From Petrosia ficiformis (Eukaryota; Porifera; Demospongiae; Haplosclerida; Petrosiidae): a stretch of DNA of 64,000 nt. Shown here one piece after another: positions 1 to 10,735 of the stretch. How positions within the stretch are numbered: the first letter of the stretch is position 1; every line of letters starts with the position of its first letter. The notes beneath the pieces were generated by a model. It was not told where the DNA came from and did no database searches. It saw only the letters and a program-made list of their open reading frames with translations. Where the stretch lies: the NCBI GenBank assembly GCA_947044365.1, contig OX345641.1, positions 3,509,460-3,573,459 of the forward strand, in the 5' to 3' direction. A program made the translations under genes and the position numbers.

Positions 1-58
1 AATGTTGTTTTTTATAATCCAATTTCAATATACTTATTGAATGAGGTGATTCTGAAAT

Positions 59-413
59 CAGGGTTCTCGCCAGAAATTTATGTAAGAAGGGTACATGGGC
101 GAAGTGCGCGGAAATTTTTTTAGCTTATTAATCATTCATGAACACGCACACTAAGTTTGACCACGTGAGTTTCATTTACAGCGTGTCCAAGATGCCTCCT
201 AAAAAGAAAGCGAGGATAGATGTCAGTCAGAAGACTCCAGGCTATGATGGCTATCAACTACAGCTTCAAACAGCTAGCAGTAAACAACCTGTTGAGCAAG
301 CTGGTTCGTCTAGTGTATTGTATATATAATATGTTAATATACAGTTCAAGAAGGGTACTTTTCATGTTAAGAAGGGTTCTGTACCCTTCAAATAAAGCCT
401 AACGAGAACCCTG
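59..413. mobile_element. Non-autonomous hAT-like element (355 bp)
   Basis: The ends are inverted repeats, CAGGGTTCTCG on the left and CGAGAACCCTG on the right. They are flanked by an 8-bp direct duplication, TCTGAAAT, at 51-58 and 414-421. The paralogous block at 26935-27000 reads straight through a single TCTGAAAT (26983-26990), so the empty site is visible in the same window. An 8-bp duplication with CAG-type ends is the hAT superfamily signature. Inside on the plus strand is a short reading frame with MPPKKKAR, a lysine-rich stretch like the start of a transposase, but no catalytic domain. It lies left of PREP exon 3 of block A. Confidence 0.88.
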
Positions 414-421
414 TCTGAAAT

Positions 422-1376
422 GACATACATGTATATACAAAAATTAAAGATCATTCACGTTTACCATGACCTCAGTAAAATGTTCATACCTGCACCATTC
501 TCATAATTATAATAGGCTTTCCTGTTCTTTTTGTGTATGTCAAATTTCAATCCATTGCCAGTATAATCATGTATTAACCTTATGACATTAAACTATACAT
601 TATATTACATATAAAGTCATCACATCATAATTATGATGACATTGTGAATGTGAACAGAGTTTAGAAGGACTCATATTTTATGAGTTCATTCAGTTATTGA
701 AGAGGGTCCAATTTACTAACAAGATTGTGTGTATATGTTTTTGTATGTTAAACAAACTTCATATACTCATTGATCATAATTTTCTAGTTAAATGTATGTA
801 CATTATACATAATATTAAAATTATACATATATATATATTATATATGCAGGTATATATTCAGATATGCATAAAGGAGGGAGTGATGGTGGGTAGGGTAAAT
901 GTTATCATAAATGTTGGAGGGACAATACTACATGTATCATGTAACTGTGTCCCATCAATGGGATCCGGGACTTTACATAGTGCCAAGTTAATTCTGGTAC
1001 AGTCTAAATATAAAATATCCTACTTACTATTGGAAACTTTTTGAATCATGTGCAGTAGCCTTATAATTGTGTTAGTTCATTGATTAACAAACATGGAGAA
1101 ACTTAGGGATGGTGTACCACATAACTATTGTACATACTGTACATGTACATTGTACTTAATATAAGGGGAAGATTAACCAGAATAATGTTGGTAGATCACC
1201 AGAAGTTGATTCTGATGTCGTCTGAAATATAAAACACCATTATAATTTTTCATAAATTAAATACCAACAGTGAATTGCTGCATAAATACACTATGTTTCA
1301 CTGCTTCTGATTATCACAGATTTAAATTTTTGAATTCACAGCTTTCAAATTTATGAAGAGGTAAAAAGTTACCAAC
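422..1376. repeat. PREP intron sequence, segmentally duplicated (block A)
   Basis: Intronic DNA to the left of PREP exon 3. It matches 26991-27960 almost continuously and 54370-54850 in part, so it belongs to the three-copy PREP block. Block B lacks roughly 26840-27500 of this sequence. No exon or other gene is visible in it. Confidence 0.75.
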
Positions 1377-1795
1377 ATACATATGTACAATTGTACATAC
1401 ATGTATGTACGTAGTATGCACGTACATACGTATGTACGTACGTACATTATACATACATACATATATACATAGATAGATAAATACATAGATAAATAAATAC
1501 ATACACACATACATACATACATAAATAAATACATATGTATGTACATACGTATGTAAATACATACATACATACATACACACATATATACACACATACAAAC
1601 ACATATACGTACATACATACATACATACATACACACACACATATATACACACATACATACACATATACATACATACATACATACATACGTACATACATAC
1701 ATACATACATACATACACACAATTATACATACATACATACATGTACATACATACGAACATACTTACATACATGTACATATATACATACATACAAA
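1377..1795. repeat. (TACA)n/(CATA)n microsatellite next to PREP exon 3
   Basis: About 420 bp of imperfect ACAT tetranucleotide repeats, interrupted by CACA and AAATA variants. It gives spurious Met-Tyr-Val-Cys and Tyr-Ile-His-Thr reading frames on both strands. It sits immediately 3' of the exon 3 donor. The equivalent tract in block B (54853-54955) is only about 100 bp, so the length varies between paralogs. Confidence 0.95.
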
Positions 1796-2606
1796 ACCTA
1801 CTTTAATAGTTCTCCAATCTGATCCACTCTCGCTGATACCATAGGCACAATACTCTCCATTTTCTGAGAATGAACAATTACCAAGAGCTACAGTACCATC
1901 ATCAGACCATTGATTAGGATCAATAAATACCTCTGGTTCTGACTGAAGAGACTGCTGAACATACAACACACTAAAAGAAAGAAATGATAATGAAATGAAT
2001 CAAATGATGTACCAAAAGGGTTTCATACAGGAATTTTATCTGAGTGATGGGTAGTCTCATCCCCAGACCGCCACAACCTACGTCAAATGACTTTTCCCCT
2101 CAAAAAGGACGTTTGTTGTAAAGAATGTCTTTTTTTAATGGAAAAGACGTTTGCTACTAGGCCCAAGGATTTGAAGAGCAACTGTTCCAGACCGTCTTTC
2201 GCCAGTAGGTCTTTAAATATTATAATTTTGATCAAGCAATACCTCAGAGTTACTAAACAATATCTATTAAATTAAGCTGAGTAGTGAGCATATATATAAT
2301 TATATATTATATTTTAGTTAACTAAAATCACTTTTAGTACAGAATTTTGACTTTTAGTTATAACTAAATTAAAAGTCTGCTATAACTAACTAAAATGACT
2401 ATACTTTTAATTAGTGAACTAAAGCTAAAACCCTTTTACATTTAGTAGGCCCAATACTATTTAACTATAACTGTAACTATAGCTAAACTACAAGTTTGAC
2501 ATACTATGATATTAAGTTTATAACTAAAAGTAGTCACTACTTTCATACTAAAACAACACTAATATAAAATATATATATATATATCAGAGAGTACGGTAGT
2601 ACTCTC

Positions 2607-3010
2607 TATGTAGGGATGGCACGGAAAAGAGATGGCCGGCATTCATTTCAATTGCAAGTGATGCCGAGCTGAAATCTCTGGTAATGTATACAGGTAAATT
2701 TTTAATACAAACATGACTATTCATATCTAGTGTTTTTATGACTACCAACAACTTCTAGATGGCCAAACATTGTCGCTAAGGTAGAGAATCGGCGGTTGGC
2801 AAAACGGGCAAAATCTTCATCATAATTATTATTATTAATATTAATATTTTTCAGAAACCACTTCCATATAACCCTACATAAGTACTTACACCACTATAAA
2901 GCAAAATACAAAGAGCTGTACTTAGGTAGGGTTATATGGAAGTGGTTTGTTTAATTTTGGGTCCCACCTAACCTTGTTCGCATGCTTTTTGGGTTTTGAC
3001 ATCCCTACAT
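2607..3010. mobile_element. Foldback MITE in PREP intron 2
   Basis: The outer ends are short inverted repeats, TGTAGGGATG and CATCCCTACA. Inside, arms at 2855-2885 and 2918-2948 are reverse complements with one mismatch in 31 and form a long hairpin. A similar arrangement occurs at 24237-24430 and 52345-52553, and the inner arm motif also at 46195-46290. There is no coding capacity. It is absent from the equivalent part of block B. The target duplication was not resolved. Confidence 0.65.
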
Positions 3011-3129
3011 CTTCTTTCATTTTTATTGGAAATGTTTTTTTTATTATTCTTGTATATATATATACTTTCTATACAAGCAACTGAAATTGAAATATTCAGC
3101 TATTTATAATTTTCATACAACAATAATTA

Positions 3130-3770
3130 TTAACCCTCGGTCGCGTAGGTGGGGCGGAGGGTTACTGTAATCTGGTGTTCTGTCTGTCTGTCTGTGTATG
3201 AACAAAATTTCTGGAGAACTAATAACATTGGGACTTCGATCGAGCTACAAAAAGACGTGAAATTATACAAGGATCAAAATAAAAGACAGGCGTTTTCTAA
3301 AACCTTTTGGTTATGAAATTATGACAATTTTTACAGTTATGACAATTGGTAGCAAATGAGTACATGGAAACATAACTAATCTTGTTTGAAGGCTATTACT
3401 GTCGAATCATAGCTTTGAAATCAAGTACAGTTGAAGTACTACAACATCGAGCTGGCTCTTTCCACCACGACTGTCAATTTCAAGCTCCACCTATTCATTT
3501 CATGCACGTGGTTGAAGCCACAAAACTGTCGCTGCACTTCTTATATATACTAGGAATTATGTACTCTCGCTAGGACTGGAGTGCAAGTTGTAACACACAC
3601 ACACACGCATATATATATATTATAATAATTATAATCTCAGTATAATAATCATTATTTAGTCAAGTACAGTCTGCAATTATTTTCTTGTCAGTAGTCATTC
3701 TTGTTTCCCAATCACACTTGCGGTGAGCGTTCTGCATTGTGTGTGCATTCATTATAAAGAGTATTTATGA
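3130..3770. repeat. Dispersed repeat with an inverted copy at 6720-7110
   Basis: It starts with an AACCCTC...GAGGGTTACTGTAATC unit followed by TGTCTG repeats, a motif also seen near 7740, 30690 and 32230. It continues into a stretch (3380-3770) that recurs as a reverse complement at about 6720-7110 and as a direct copy in block B at 55640-56040. No coding potential is seen. Confidence 0.55.
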
Positions 3771-6242
3771 TACATGTGATCACAATAACATTTAAGCTTG
3801 TTTTTACCACAAATCAAAATACACCCACACTCTCATTATATTCATACAGTAGTTACTTACTCTTGGTTTTGGAGACCCATGTTGTAATAATAGAAATATC
3901 TTGAGCCTCTCTTGAAGGGACATGAATATTTTGGATAGTTATACAAATCAGACATTCTATATGAAAGTAATAGAAGACTATGAATACAAAAATCATCTAG
4001 GTGGAGCAGTCTGGATATTTACTATAATTGCCTTCCTGCATATAATATTTGAATAGCAAGAGTTTAAAGGTAAGCATTTAATTAACAATAAGGACTATCC
4101 CTAGTCGAATCATGTGCACATGATGGATAATATCTACTGTTAACTATCTACACATGTCAAGAATGTAACTAGGATTTGTAAAGGAGGAGGCATTGATTGG
4201 TACAATTCTTTAATCTGATTTAATATTCATAGAGGGTGTTGTCAATTACCGGACCTATCCCAAGCCTAATTTGGAACTTTGTTGATGTACCATATTGCAT
4301 GCAACTCTTTGGTTTCATGTTGTATTCAGACACCATGACTTGAAGAGGTACACAAGAAAAGGAACCACCAGTCAGCTAGCAGGATTCTATTTCCAAATCC
4401 CTGTATGTTATTACAGTAGTGCAATCAGATGTAGTTAATTCAATGTCAGTGGGCTCTGTAACTCTAGGTACTTCATTTTCATCTGAGAAAGTAATTACGC
4501 ATGTTTTTTTTTATTCTGAACATTTACATAATCATTTTTATTTTAATTTACCCACTTTTCCTATTACTTACTTTTGAACAATAAGTTTATTTAAATTTAC
4601 CTGCTATTCTTTGTTTACTGGGGAAGAAACTAGTGATAGAGCACTGTAGCTATGCTAGACCTTTTTCTTACAAGGGGGTGTGGTAAATTGCTTATATAAA
4701 GAGAGTCGAAGGAGTGCCTCGTGAAAAAGTGAGGAGGAATTTGCCTCCTCTATGTAGTAATGCCACTGCATTTAACTGATATGTTTGGAACCACTCAACG
4801 GTAAATCTTATATAGAAAATACTTTTAATGTGTTATGCACCTCCCCCTGTGTTATCATAACTTCAATATGAAATGTATTTAAATCCAACAATCCGCAGTT
4901 TAGGTTCCGTAATTAATACATGCCACAGCGACAAGAGGGCGCTCCATTGAACCCATAGGGTCAGTTAGGGTCTTATGTTAACATTTTAAAAATCTTAACC
5001 TTCCATGACAGAGATAATTGGGCCCCATATAGGCCTATGGCTCAGTAGACTATGCACTTGTCACTGAGCATTAAATTACAGCACCTAAACTTCACCTATA
5101 CTCATGGGCAAACAGATTATGGATCTGTCTGTAGGAGTACAGACGTGTATAGCATTGTCACCAGACCCTCCTTGCAAGGGTCTTGTTCACGAGACTACTC
5201 AATACTGCATCTATACATACTTTTTTATATAATTATAATAATATAAGTATATATTAGATACATATTTCTTACCTAGCATGGTATTTTCTTTCACTGGACA
5301 TGCAGCGAGATAAGGCATGGTGATAGCATTCTGAGCTTTCACAAAAGATGTTGTCTCCTCGGAATCAGGATCTTCCAACCAACGATAATAATCTCTTACT
5401 TGTATTCCACATCTAGTTTCGACTACACTATCATCTCTTCTTACAAATTTATCAGCCATTGTGCTTGCCCCTCCTATTAATTAAGCTCGCAACATTGAAT
5501 TCTAATTCTGCAGTGGCGCCAGCAGAGATAGGGGGGTGGGTGTGGAGTAGGGTTTCTTTCTACTTCTAATTACATCTATACAGAAATTTAAACAAAATAG
5601 TATTAAGTGTTTTGACTTCAGTGAATTGGTTTTTTTGGAAACATTCTTCGCTGAAGGATGCATCCATGCATAGTAGTAGTCTCGCGTAGCCAGGCCCATT
5701 CTAGGTTGGGTCTGGCTGTGCGAGACTAGCATAGTAGCAATGATAAAAAATAATAGATAGAAAATAAATTATATTGAAAATAGTAATAATTATAAAAAAA
5801 ATTGTAGAAAAAACTGATACCTAAATCGATAATATTTTCAAGAACAATTATAATGATAATTTGAAAATACTTTCAAGAAATATAGCTAGCTAATTAAAAA
5901 AGAAATAAATTATTTGGATATTTTTCATAATTAAAAAAGATAGAAATTAGATAATTTAATTCATTAAGAAAAGAATGTTTTAGAAAAAGAACATTAACGT
6001 TACAGGTAGTCATTGGTACTGAAAGCATTACACTAGTATACTTAATACAAGAATAAGTAATCATAGGCATTCCACTGTATTAGATTTAATTATTATTGTT
6101 ACAAGTCGAAAATAAAAAAAATTAAAGACTGACAATTCCTTGCAAATTGATAATAATTTATTATTATCTTGAAAATACAATTCAAAACACAAGAACAACA
6201 TTTCAAAAACATTTGAACAAAATATTTCAAAGAGGTAATGGC

Positions 6243-6715
6243 CATTAAGATGAATAAGCAATGAATGAAGATGAGTCCTTGCAGAAGGGAAATCCCAATG
6301 AAGATGAGTCTTTGCAGATCAAGGAGAAGTCCCAATAACGATGAGTCCCTGCAGAAGAGAAATCCCAATGAAGATGAGTCCTTGTAGAAGAGTAACCCTT
6401 GAAAATGAGCCAGACCAGGTGAAGCTGCATCGCATGCAGGTAGACTGGAAAAAGCCCCACATGGAGCTGGTCCTAGGATGAAGTAGACTGGAACTGGAGC
6501 ACTGGACGAAGTAGACTGGAACTAGATGAGGTAGGTAGACTGTAACTGGAACACTAGATGAAGTAGACCGGATGTACTGGAACTGCCCCACATGGGGCTG
6601 GATCTAGTGACTCAAGGAGATCTCCGGCGTTGCCAACCTGGCCTTGGCATACTCATTTATCCTGCACACTCCTAGCAACCAGGATTGACCATACCATGCC
6701 CTCCCCCCCACCCAA
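6243..6715. repeat. Dispersed repeat with 33-bp minisatellite
   Basis: It contains about four diverged copies of a 33-bp unit (AATGAAGATGAGTCCTTGCA plus AGAAGAGAAATCC). These are followed by an AAGTAGACTGGAACTGGA-rich tail that ends near CAACCTGGCCTTGGCATACTC. The same layout recurs at 12470-12960 and, shortened, at 58870-59050. The unit is open in all frames because 33 is divisible by three, so the reading frames here are not evidence of a gene. Confidence 0.75.
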
Positions 6716-7154
6716 AAAAAACAAATGAATGCACTCACAGTGCAGAACCCTCACCACAAGTGTGATTCAATTGGGAAACAACTTGAGAATGATTCAGTCA
6801 CTCAGTGACAAGAAAATAACTGGACTGAGATAATATTTGACTATAATAATAATAATTATTACAATTATTATATTGAGAAAAATATATTTGTGTGTGTGTG
6901 TGTGTGCATTACAACTTACACTCCAAGTCCTAGCTATATAGTATAAGATTACAAGGGCAGTGTCCAGTTAAAATCCAGACTTGAAAACAGCTTCAATGAG
7001 TGGAGCTAGAAATTGCAGAAAGCCTCGAAGTTGTAGCAGCCACTACTTCAAGCAAGATGAGCTGTGTTTCAGTGAACTCTTTTGCTATCAGACATCATCT
7101 GAATGTTGTTAAACAGCAATCGTGAGTTACTAAAATTGTCATAAATTTAATTAA

Positions 7155-7624
7155 GATTGTATACTGGAGGAGGGGTATATAGATGAAAGTTTCTAGTCTT
7201 GCAAACTTCTTGCTGCATTCAATGTGGTTCAATCTGTATCTGTAGTTGGTCTCTGAGAAAGATCTGAGTTTGATAGTGCCTATAAAGGCCTACAAAGGTA
7301 TGGTTTCACTCAAAAGCTACAGAATTCAGCTTTCTTCAGCCTCTTGTAGCTAATTATAAAAGTAAAATGAATTTTCAGAAGATGTTGTTTTCTCAAAATG
7401 CGTTGTACTTGGTGCACATCATGTTTGGTGGGCATGGCTTTCGCGGTTTTGTACTTATTGTGATTGGAAAAATGGAGATTTTAGCTACATTTCCTCACTT
7501 TCAGGATGAAAAAGAAGTCATCAGAAGATATGTAGGTTGGTATTACACCAGATTAGAGTCATATTATGTAATATTCCATTTTGAAACTCATTGGAGTCAC
7601 ATCCGCCCACTCCCTAGTACCATC
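7155..7624. mobile_element. piggyBac-like MITE with TTAA ends, copy 1
   Basis: It is bounded by TTAA at 7151-7154 and 7625-7628. The inner ends are diverged inverted repeats (GGAGGAGGGG on the left, CCACTCCCTAGTACC on the right). The interior matches, in reverse orientation, the element at 29975-30576. The TTAA target site is typical of piggyBac-type elements. The plus-strand 99-residue frame inside is not a recognisable transposase. Confidence 0.65.
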
Positions 7625-7788
7625 TTAAAACAGAAAGATTTACCAAAAGCCTATTGTTACTTTTGATCCTTGTATGATTTGATGTCTGCTAGTAGTATTT
7701 TCAAAGTGACAATGTTCGTACGTTCGCTGGAATTTTGCCGACAGACAAACAGACAACAGTAACCCGCGAGCCCGGGTTTATTATTCTT

Positions 7789-8010
7789 ATACTGTCTATT
7801 AATTAGACAAACAAAGAAACAGAATAACATTTTAATTAAATCATTTTAGGTTTCTTTGTGCATTTAATATGAGAATTGGACATGATAATTGATTATAGTA
7901 ACTTTTATCATGTAGTCATAATAACCTGTATGACCAATTAATTTGCATTCTTGCAACTTTACTAAACAATGCATTTCTTATTTTATTTTATGTTATTCTA
8001 TTTTTGCAGT
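7789..8010. repeat. Segment duplicated at 9435-9880
   Basis: This sequence, including TTTTAATTAAATCATTTTAG and GGACATGATAATTGATTATA, recurs at 9435-9880 on the other side of the FReD-like gene at 8053-9066. The second copy carries the tRNA-like insertion. The gene is thus flanked by direct repeats. Confidence 0.7.
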
Positions 8011-8012
8011 AC

Positions 8013-8018
8013 TTTATT
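8013..8018 (-). promoter_or_regulatory. Candidate polyadenylation signal
   Basis: AATAAA on the minus strand about 35 nt past the stop codon of the FReD-like gene at 8053-9066. The position fits a short 3' UTR; the cleavage site is not determined. Confidence 0.45.
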
Positions 8019-8052
8019 AATCTTGTAGTCATTATTGTAATACCAAACAACA

Positions 8053-9066
8053 TTACTTAATATATATTTCAATTATATCCAGAGGTGTGTCTTCATCAGG
8101 TAGCCCCTCATCACTACACACCCTCAACTCAATATTATCAGTAGTTATCTCATTCAATGTCTTAAGAAACCATGGCATGTTAGGAATAGTACAACAGGTA
8201 GACTCAGATCCATTACAATTCTGTCCATCCCATAGTGGATCATGCGCTTCAAGAACTAAAGACTCAGGTTCAGCATTTACACCTGATTCACAATAGTAAT
8301 CATCAGCAACAAAACAAGGAGGAGGAGAAGCATAACTACCATTGTTACATGGACAACCAAATGAATTTAGGCGTATTTCAGTTACTCCTCCTGCATAAGT
8401 CCATATGTGTTGACGAGGATTACTACCATATGTTATTGAAACACCATCAACATAATATGAGTCAATGTCACTAGTTGATGTGTGAAAAGCATCAGTTGTA
8501 GCAAACTGGTATCCTCTCACTTGTCCACATACTTTGGCGTAATTTATACTGTAGGAAGAAAAGAAGGTTGAATAACAATCTCCTGATGAAGGATTAGGTT
8601 GTCCACAAACATTGTGATTGATATTGATATATCCTGTTTGTGTCAATCCAGAGGGACAAGTAGTACCAGGTTCAGTCATGTCGAGATAAGCCACTCTTGT
8701 CCATCCTCCCTCTTCATCACAGTTGATCCCCTCCATGTCACAATAGACAGTGACAATACTTCCATTAGACAGTGTGATATTGTAATATCCTGATTTAACA
8801 TCAGGATTAGCTTTATATATATCTGCACAGGAAGAGTTGTAGAACTGGAAACAAGATGTTGGTAGGTAGGAGGGACAAATAATGTATGTAAGTTGGTTTG
8901 CATTTTCAATCTTGAAAGTATTTCCAATATTATCAAGATTACAACAATGTTGTTCATATAGCGAGGGTTGACGTTGACTATTACAATCACTCATACAGTA
9001 GTTATACTCTCCATTACTGACAGTAATTAGTTCAGTAATCAGAATTACAAGTATTATAAGATACAT
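8053..9066 (-). CDS. Secreted FReD-like Cys-rich protein, copy 1 (intact)
   Basis: One uninterrupted exon of 337 codons. Residues 1-19 (MYLIILVILITELITVSNG) are a signal peptide, and no later membrane segment is present, so the product should be secreted. After a Cys-rich linker (CCNLDNIGNT, residues 41-50) comes a fibrinogen-domain-like start, GYYNITLSNGS...VYCDMEG (93-113), then GGWTRVAYLDM (120-130). Conserved downstream blocks are VCGQVRGYQF (179-188), YYVDGVSITYGSNPRQHIWT (204-223), CPC (238-240), DYYCESG, DPLWDGQNC (276-284), CC (291-292) and a C-terminal DIELRVC/DIIEIY-type tail. Many N-glycosylation sequons are present. This block order matches a family of invertebrate proteins I remember as fibrinogen-like and uncharacterised. 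Ligand and role are unknown; lectin-like recognition is inference. The start is fixed by the signal peptide and the TATA box 40 bp upstream. Confidence 0.82.
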   Translation of the reverse strand: MYLIILVILITELITVSNGEYNYCMSDCNSQRQPSLYEQHCCNLDNIGNTFKIENANQLTYIICPSYLPTSCFQFYNSSCADIYKANPDVKSGYYNITLSNGSIVTVYCDMEGINCDEEGGWTRVAYLDMTEPGTTCPSGLTQTGYININHNVCGQPNPSSGDCYSTFFSSYSINYAKVCGQVRGYQFATTDAFHTSTSDIDSYYVDGVSITYGSNPRQHIWTYAGGVTEIRLNSFGCPCNNGSYASPPPCFVADDYYCESGVNAEPESLVLEAHDPLWDGQNCNGSESTCCTIPNMPWFLKTLNEITTDNIELRVCSDEGLPDEDTPLDIIEIYIK

Positions 9067-9105
9067 TATGAAGAATTATTGTGAATGTGATTTGTGATTT
9101 CTTCC

Positions 9106-9113
9106 TATTTATA
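9106..9113 (-). promoter_or_regulatory. TATA box of FReD-like copy 1
   Basis: TATAAATA on the minus strand, 40-47 bp upstream of the ATG, within AAGTATAAATAGGAAG. The same box at nearly the same distance precedes most copies with a 5' end, which implies a 5' UTR of only about 10-20 nt. Confidence 0.7.
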
Positions 9114-9434
9114 CTTATTTTTTAATAATTATATTCATGACTGCCATAATTATAATATGTATGTCGGTGTAGTATAAACATATTGTACATGTACATGTAT
9201 CCAATCTCCAATCAAACAAACTATATAGTATAGTGTATTCATTTCTTAAAAGTATTGCTACACATAATGCTCATGTAGTTAGATGATTATATGTGACTAC
9301 ACTCCAAAAATAATTTAATTGTTAAAATAATTAATTTATTGGGTAGTACAGTTAAAAAAGGAATAGTGGAATTTGTAAATTAATTGTTATGACTGCATGG
9401 TGATACACATTTAATTATAATCTAATAATTAAAA

Positions 9435-9880
9435 TTTCAATTATCCTTATACTGTCTATTAAATATGCAAAGAAGCTGAATAATATTTTAATTAAATCAT
9501 TTTAGGTTTCCAAACCTTCTTTGTGCATCTAATATGAGATAAGGACATGATAATTGATTATAGTACAAGTACATGTATCATTTATCATGAGGTCATAATA
9601 ACATGATGTTATAGGTGATGTAGAAAGAAAGAAAGACAGCTGAGGCAATGGAAAAATGAAAATGAGAGTTGCCTCAGGTGGGATTCGAACCCACAAAACT
9701 CTGTACTCTGGACAGATGCTCTACCAACTGAGCTACCAAGGCAGCTCAGCTGGTAGGGTCCGAATCAAATATCTCATACGCCTGTATGTCCAATTAAATT
9801 ATAATATGTATCATTACAACCGTACTAACCAATACATTTGCTATTTTAACAATTCCATATTTTTTGCAGTATAGTCTATA
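9435..9880. repeat. Second copy of the 7789-8010 segment with an insertion
   Basis: A direct duplicate of 7789-8010. Alignment breaks at about 9602 and resumes at about 9780, so about 178 bp are inserted, and this insert contains the tRNA-like sequence at 9670-9742. Confidence 0.65.
9670..9742 (-). tRNA. tRNA-like sequence, probably a SINE head or pseudo-tRNA
   Basis: On the minus strand it folds as a cloverleaf. The acceptor is GCCTTGG with CTGAGGC (two wobble pairs). The D arm and A-box are TAGCTCAGTTGGTAGAGC, the anticodon stem is TCTGT/ACAGA, and the T arm and B-box are GTGGGTTCGAATCCCAC. The anticodon loop is CCAGAGT, so position 33 is C instead of the near-universal U, and the AGA triplet would call for a serine tRNA, which needs a long variable arm that is absent. 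It is followed by a CTTTCTTTCTTTC-rich tail and lies in an insertion relative to a paralogous segment, favouring a tRNA-derived retroposon. Pol III boxes are intact. Confidence 0.6.
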
Positions 9881-10383
9881 TTCTAATAATAGATATATAC
9901 CTCATACACATAATGCTAATGCAATTTGGTGTCATCTAATATCATAATGCTAACAATCTGTTAACTCTATACTACTAAAGTAAATGTATCTGGTATCAAA
10001 AGGGACACATAATTTAAATTACATGTAAATGTATAATTATAAGGCTATGACATTCACAAGTTTAAAACTAGTGAAATTTTAGAATGTGCTAAAATTTTAT
10101 TTTGCACACATATCCTGCAAAAAATTAAAAGTCAAATAATAATTCAATTAAAATTATCGTGTTATATGGTATACATTTTTAGGGTACAAAGGTCACTAAT
10201 ATATAACTCGTGTATAATTATGTGACCACGCCGCAATAAATTTTGAAATAACATATTTTGGTTAGTACAGTTTTTAAAAAATTGGAATTTTATAATTTAA
10301 TTGGTCATGTATGTTGTTATGACTGTATACCATATGTGGCATAGTTTAGGATATGGAAAAACAAATCCTCTCTATAGACTATA
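9881..10383. other. Non-coding AT-rich spacer
   Basis: No gene, RNA or clear repeat was recognised here; short frames only. Confidence 0.5.
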
Positions 10384-10735
10384 TGCTTCACTGCTTCGTA
10401 GCTTCATAGCTTCGGAGTTTCATAACTTCATAGCTTCATAGCTTCACTGCTTCATAGCTTCAGAGTTTCATAGCTTAATAGCTTCGTAGCTTCATAGCTT
10501 CACAGCTTCTAGATTCGTAGCTTCGTAGCTTCATAGCTTCACAGCTTCTAGCTTCGTAGCTTCATAGCTTTACAACTTCTAGCTTTGTAGCTTCATAGCT
10601 TCACAGCGTCTAGCTTCGTAGCTTCACAGCTTCTAGCTTCATAGCTTCATAGCTTCACTGCTTTGTAGCTTCAGAGCTTCACACCTTCTTAGCTTCATTT
10701 AGCTTCAGAGCTTCGTAGCTTTTTAGGCACTTACT
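10384..10735. repeat. Degenerate AGCTTCATAGCTTC minisatellite
   Basis: About 350 bp built from an 8-9 bp unit, roughly TAGCTTCA or CAGCTTCTAGCTTCG, repeated some 40 times with substitutions. AGCT palindromes recur throughout. It is not coding. Confidence 0.9.

Larger units (their letters stand above)
1802..5459 (-). pseudogene. PREP: Prolyl endopeptidase, block A, exons 1-3 (frameshifted)
   Basis: The minus-strand exons are 5273-5459 (exon 1), 3861-3956 (exon 2) and 1802-1970 (exon 3); later exons would lie left of the window. The cytosolic prolyl oligopeptidase family (S9A) cleaves short peptides after proline. Diagnostic stretches are [11 protein letters not shown] in exon 1, [13 protein letters not shown] and [10 protein letters not shown] in exon 2, and [16 protein letters not shown] in exon 3, all from the N-terminal segment and beta-propeller. 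Splice sites are GT-AG and exon phases agree. Compared with block B, exon 1 lacks 12 nt (four residues after Met-Ala) and 1 nt in an A run near its 3' end (4 versus 5 A's), which throws exons 2 and 3 out of frame. It is therefore probably a pseudogene, unless the missing base is an assembly error. Introns are otherwise well conserved with block B. Confidence 0.8.

Noticed and set aside
1314..1822. Reading frames of 91-158 residues rich in Tyr-Val-Cys-Met or Tyr-Ile-His-Thr
   Set aside because: They come from the TACA/CATA microsatellite, open in several frames on both strands; only the exon 3 part at 1802-1970 is coding.
7367..7666. 99-residue plus-strand frame
   Set aside because: It lies within a TTAA-flanked MITE, and its inverted counterpart at 29948-30342 is broken into different frames; no domain is recognisable.
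9656..9874. 72-residue plus-strand frame with GGIRTHKTLYSGQMLYQLSY
   Set aside because: This is the antisense reading of a tRNA-like sequence, a well-known false protein pattern.
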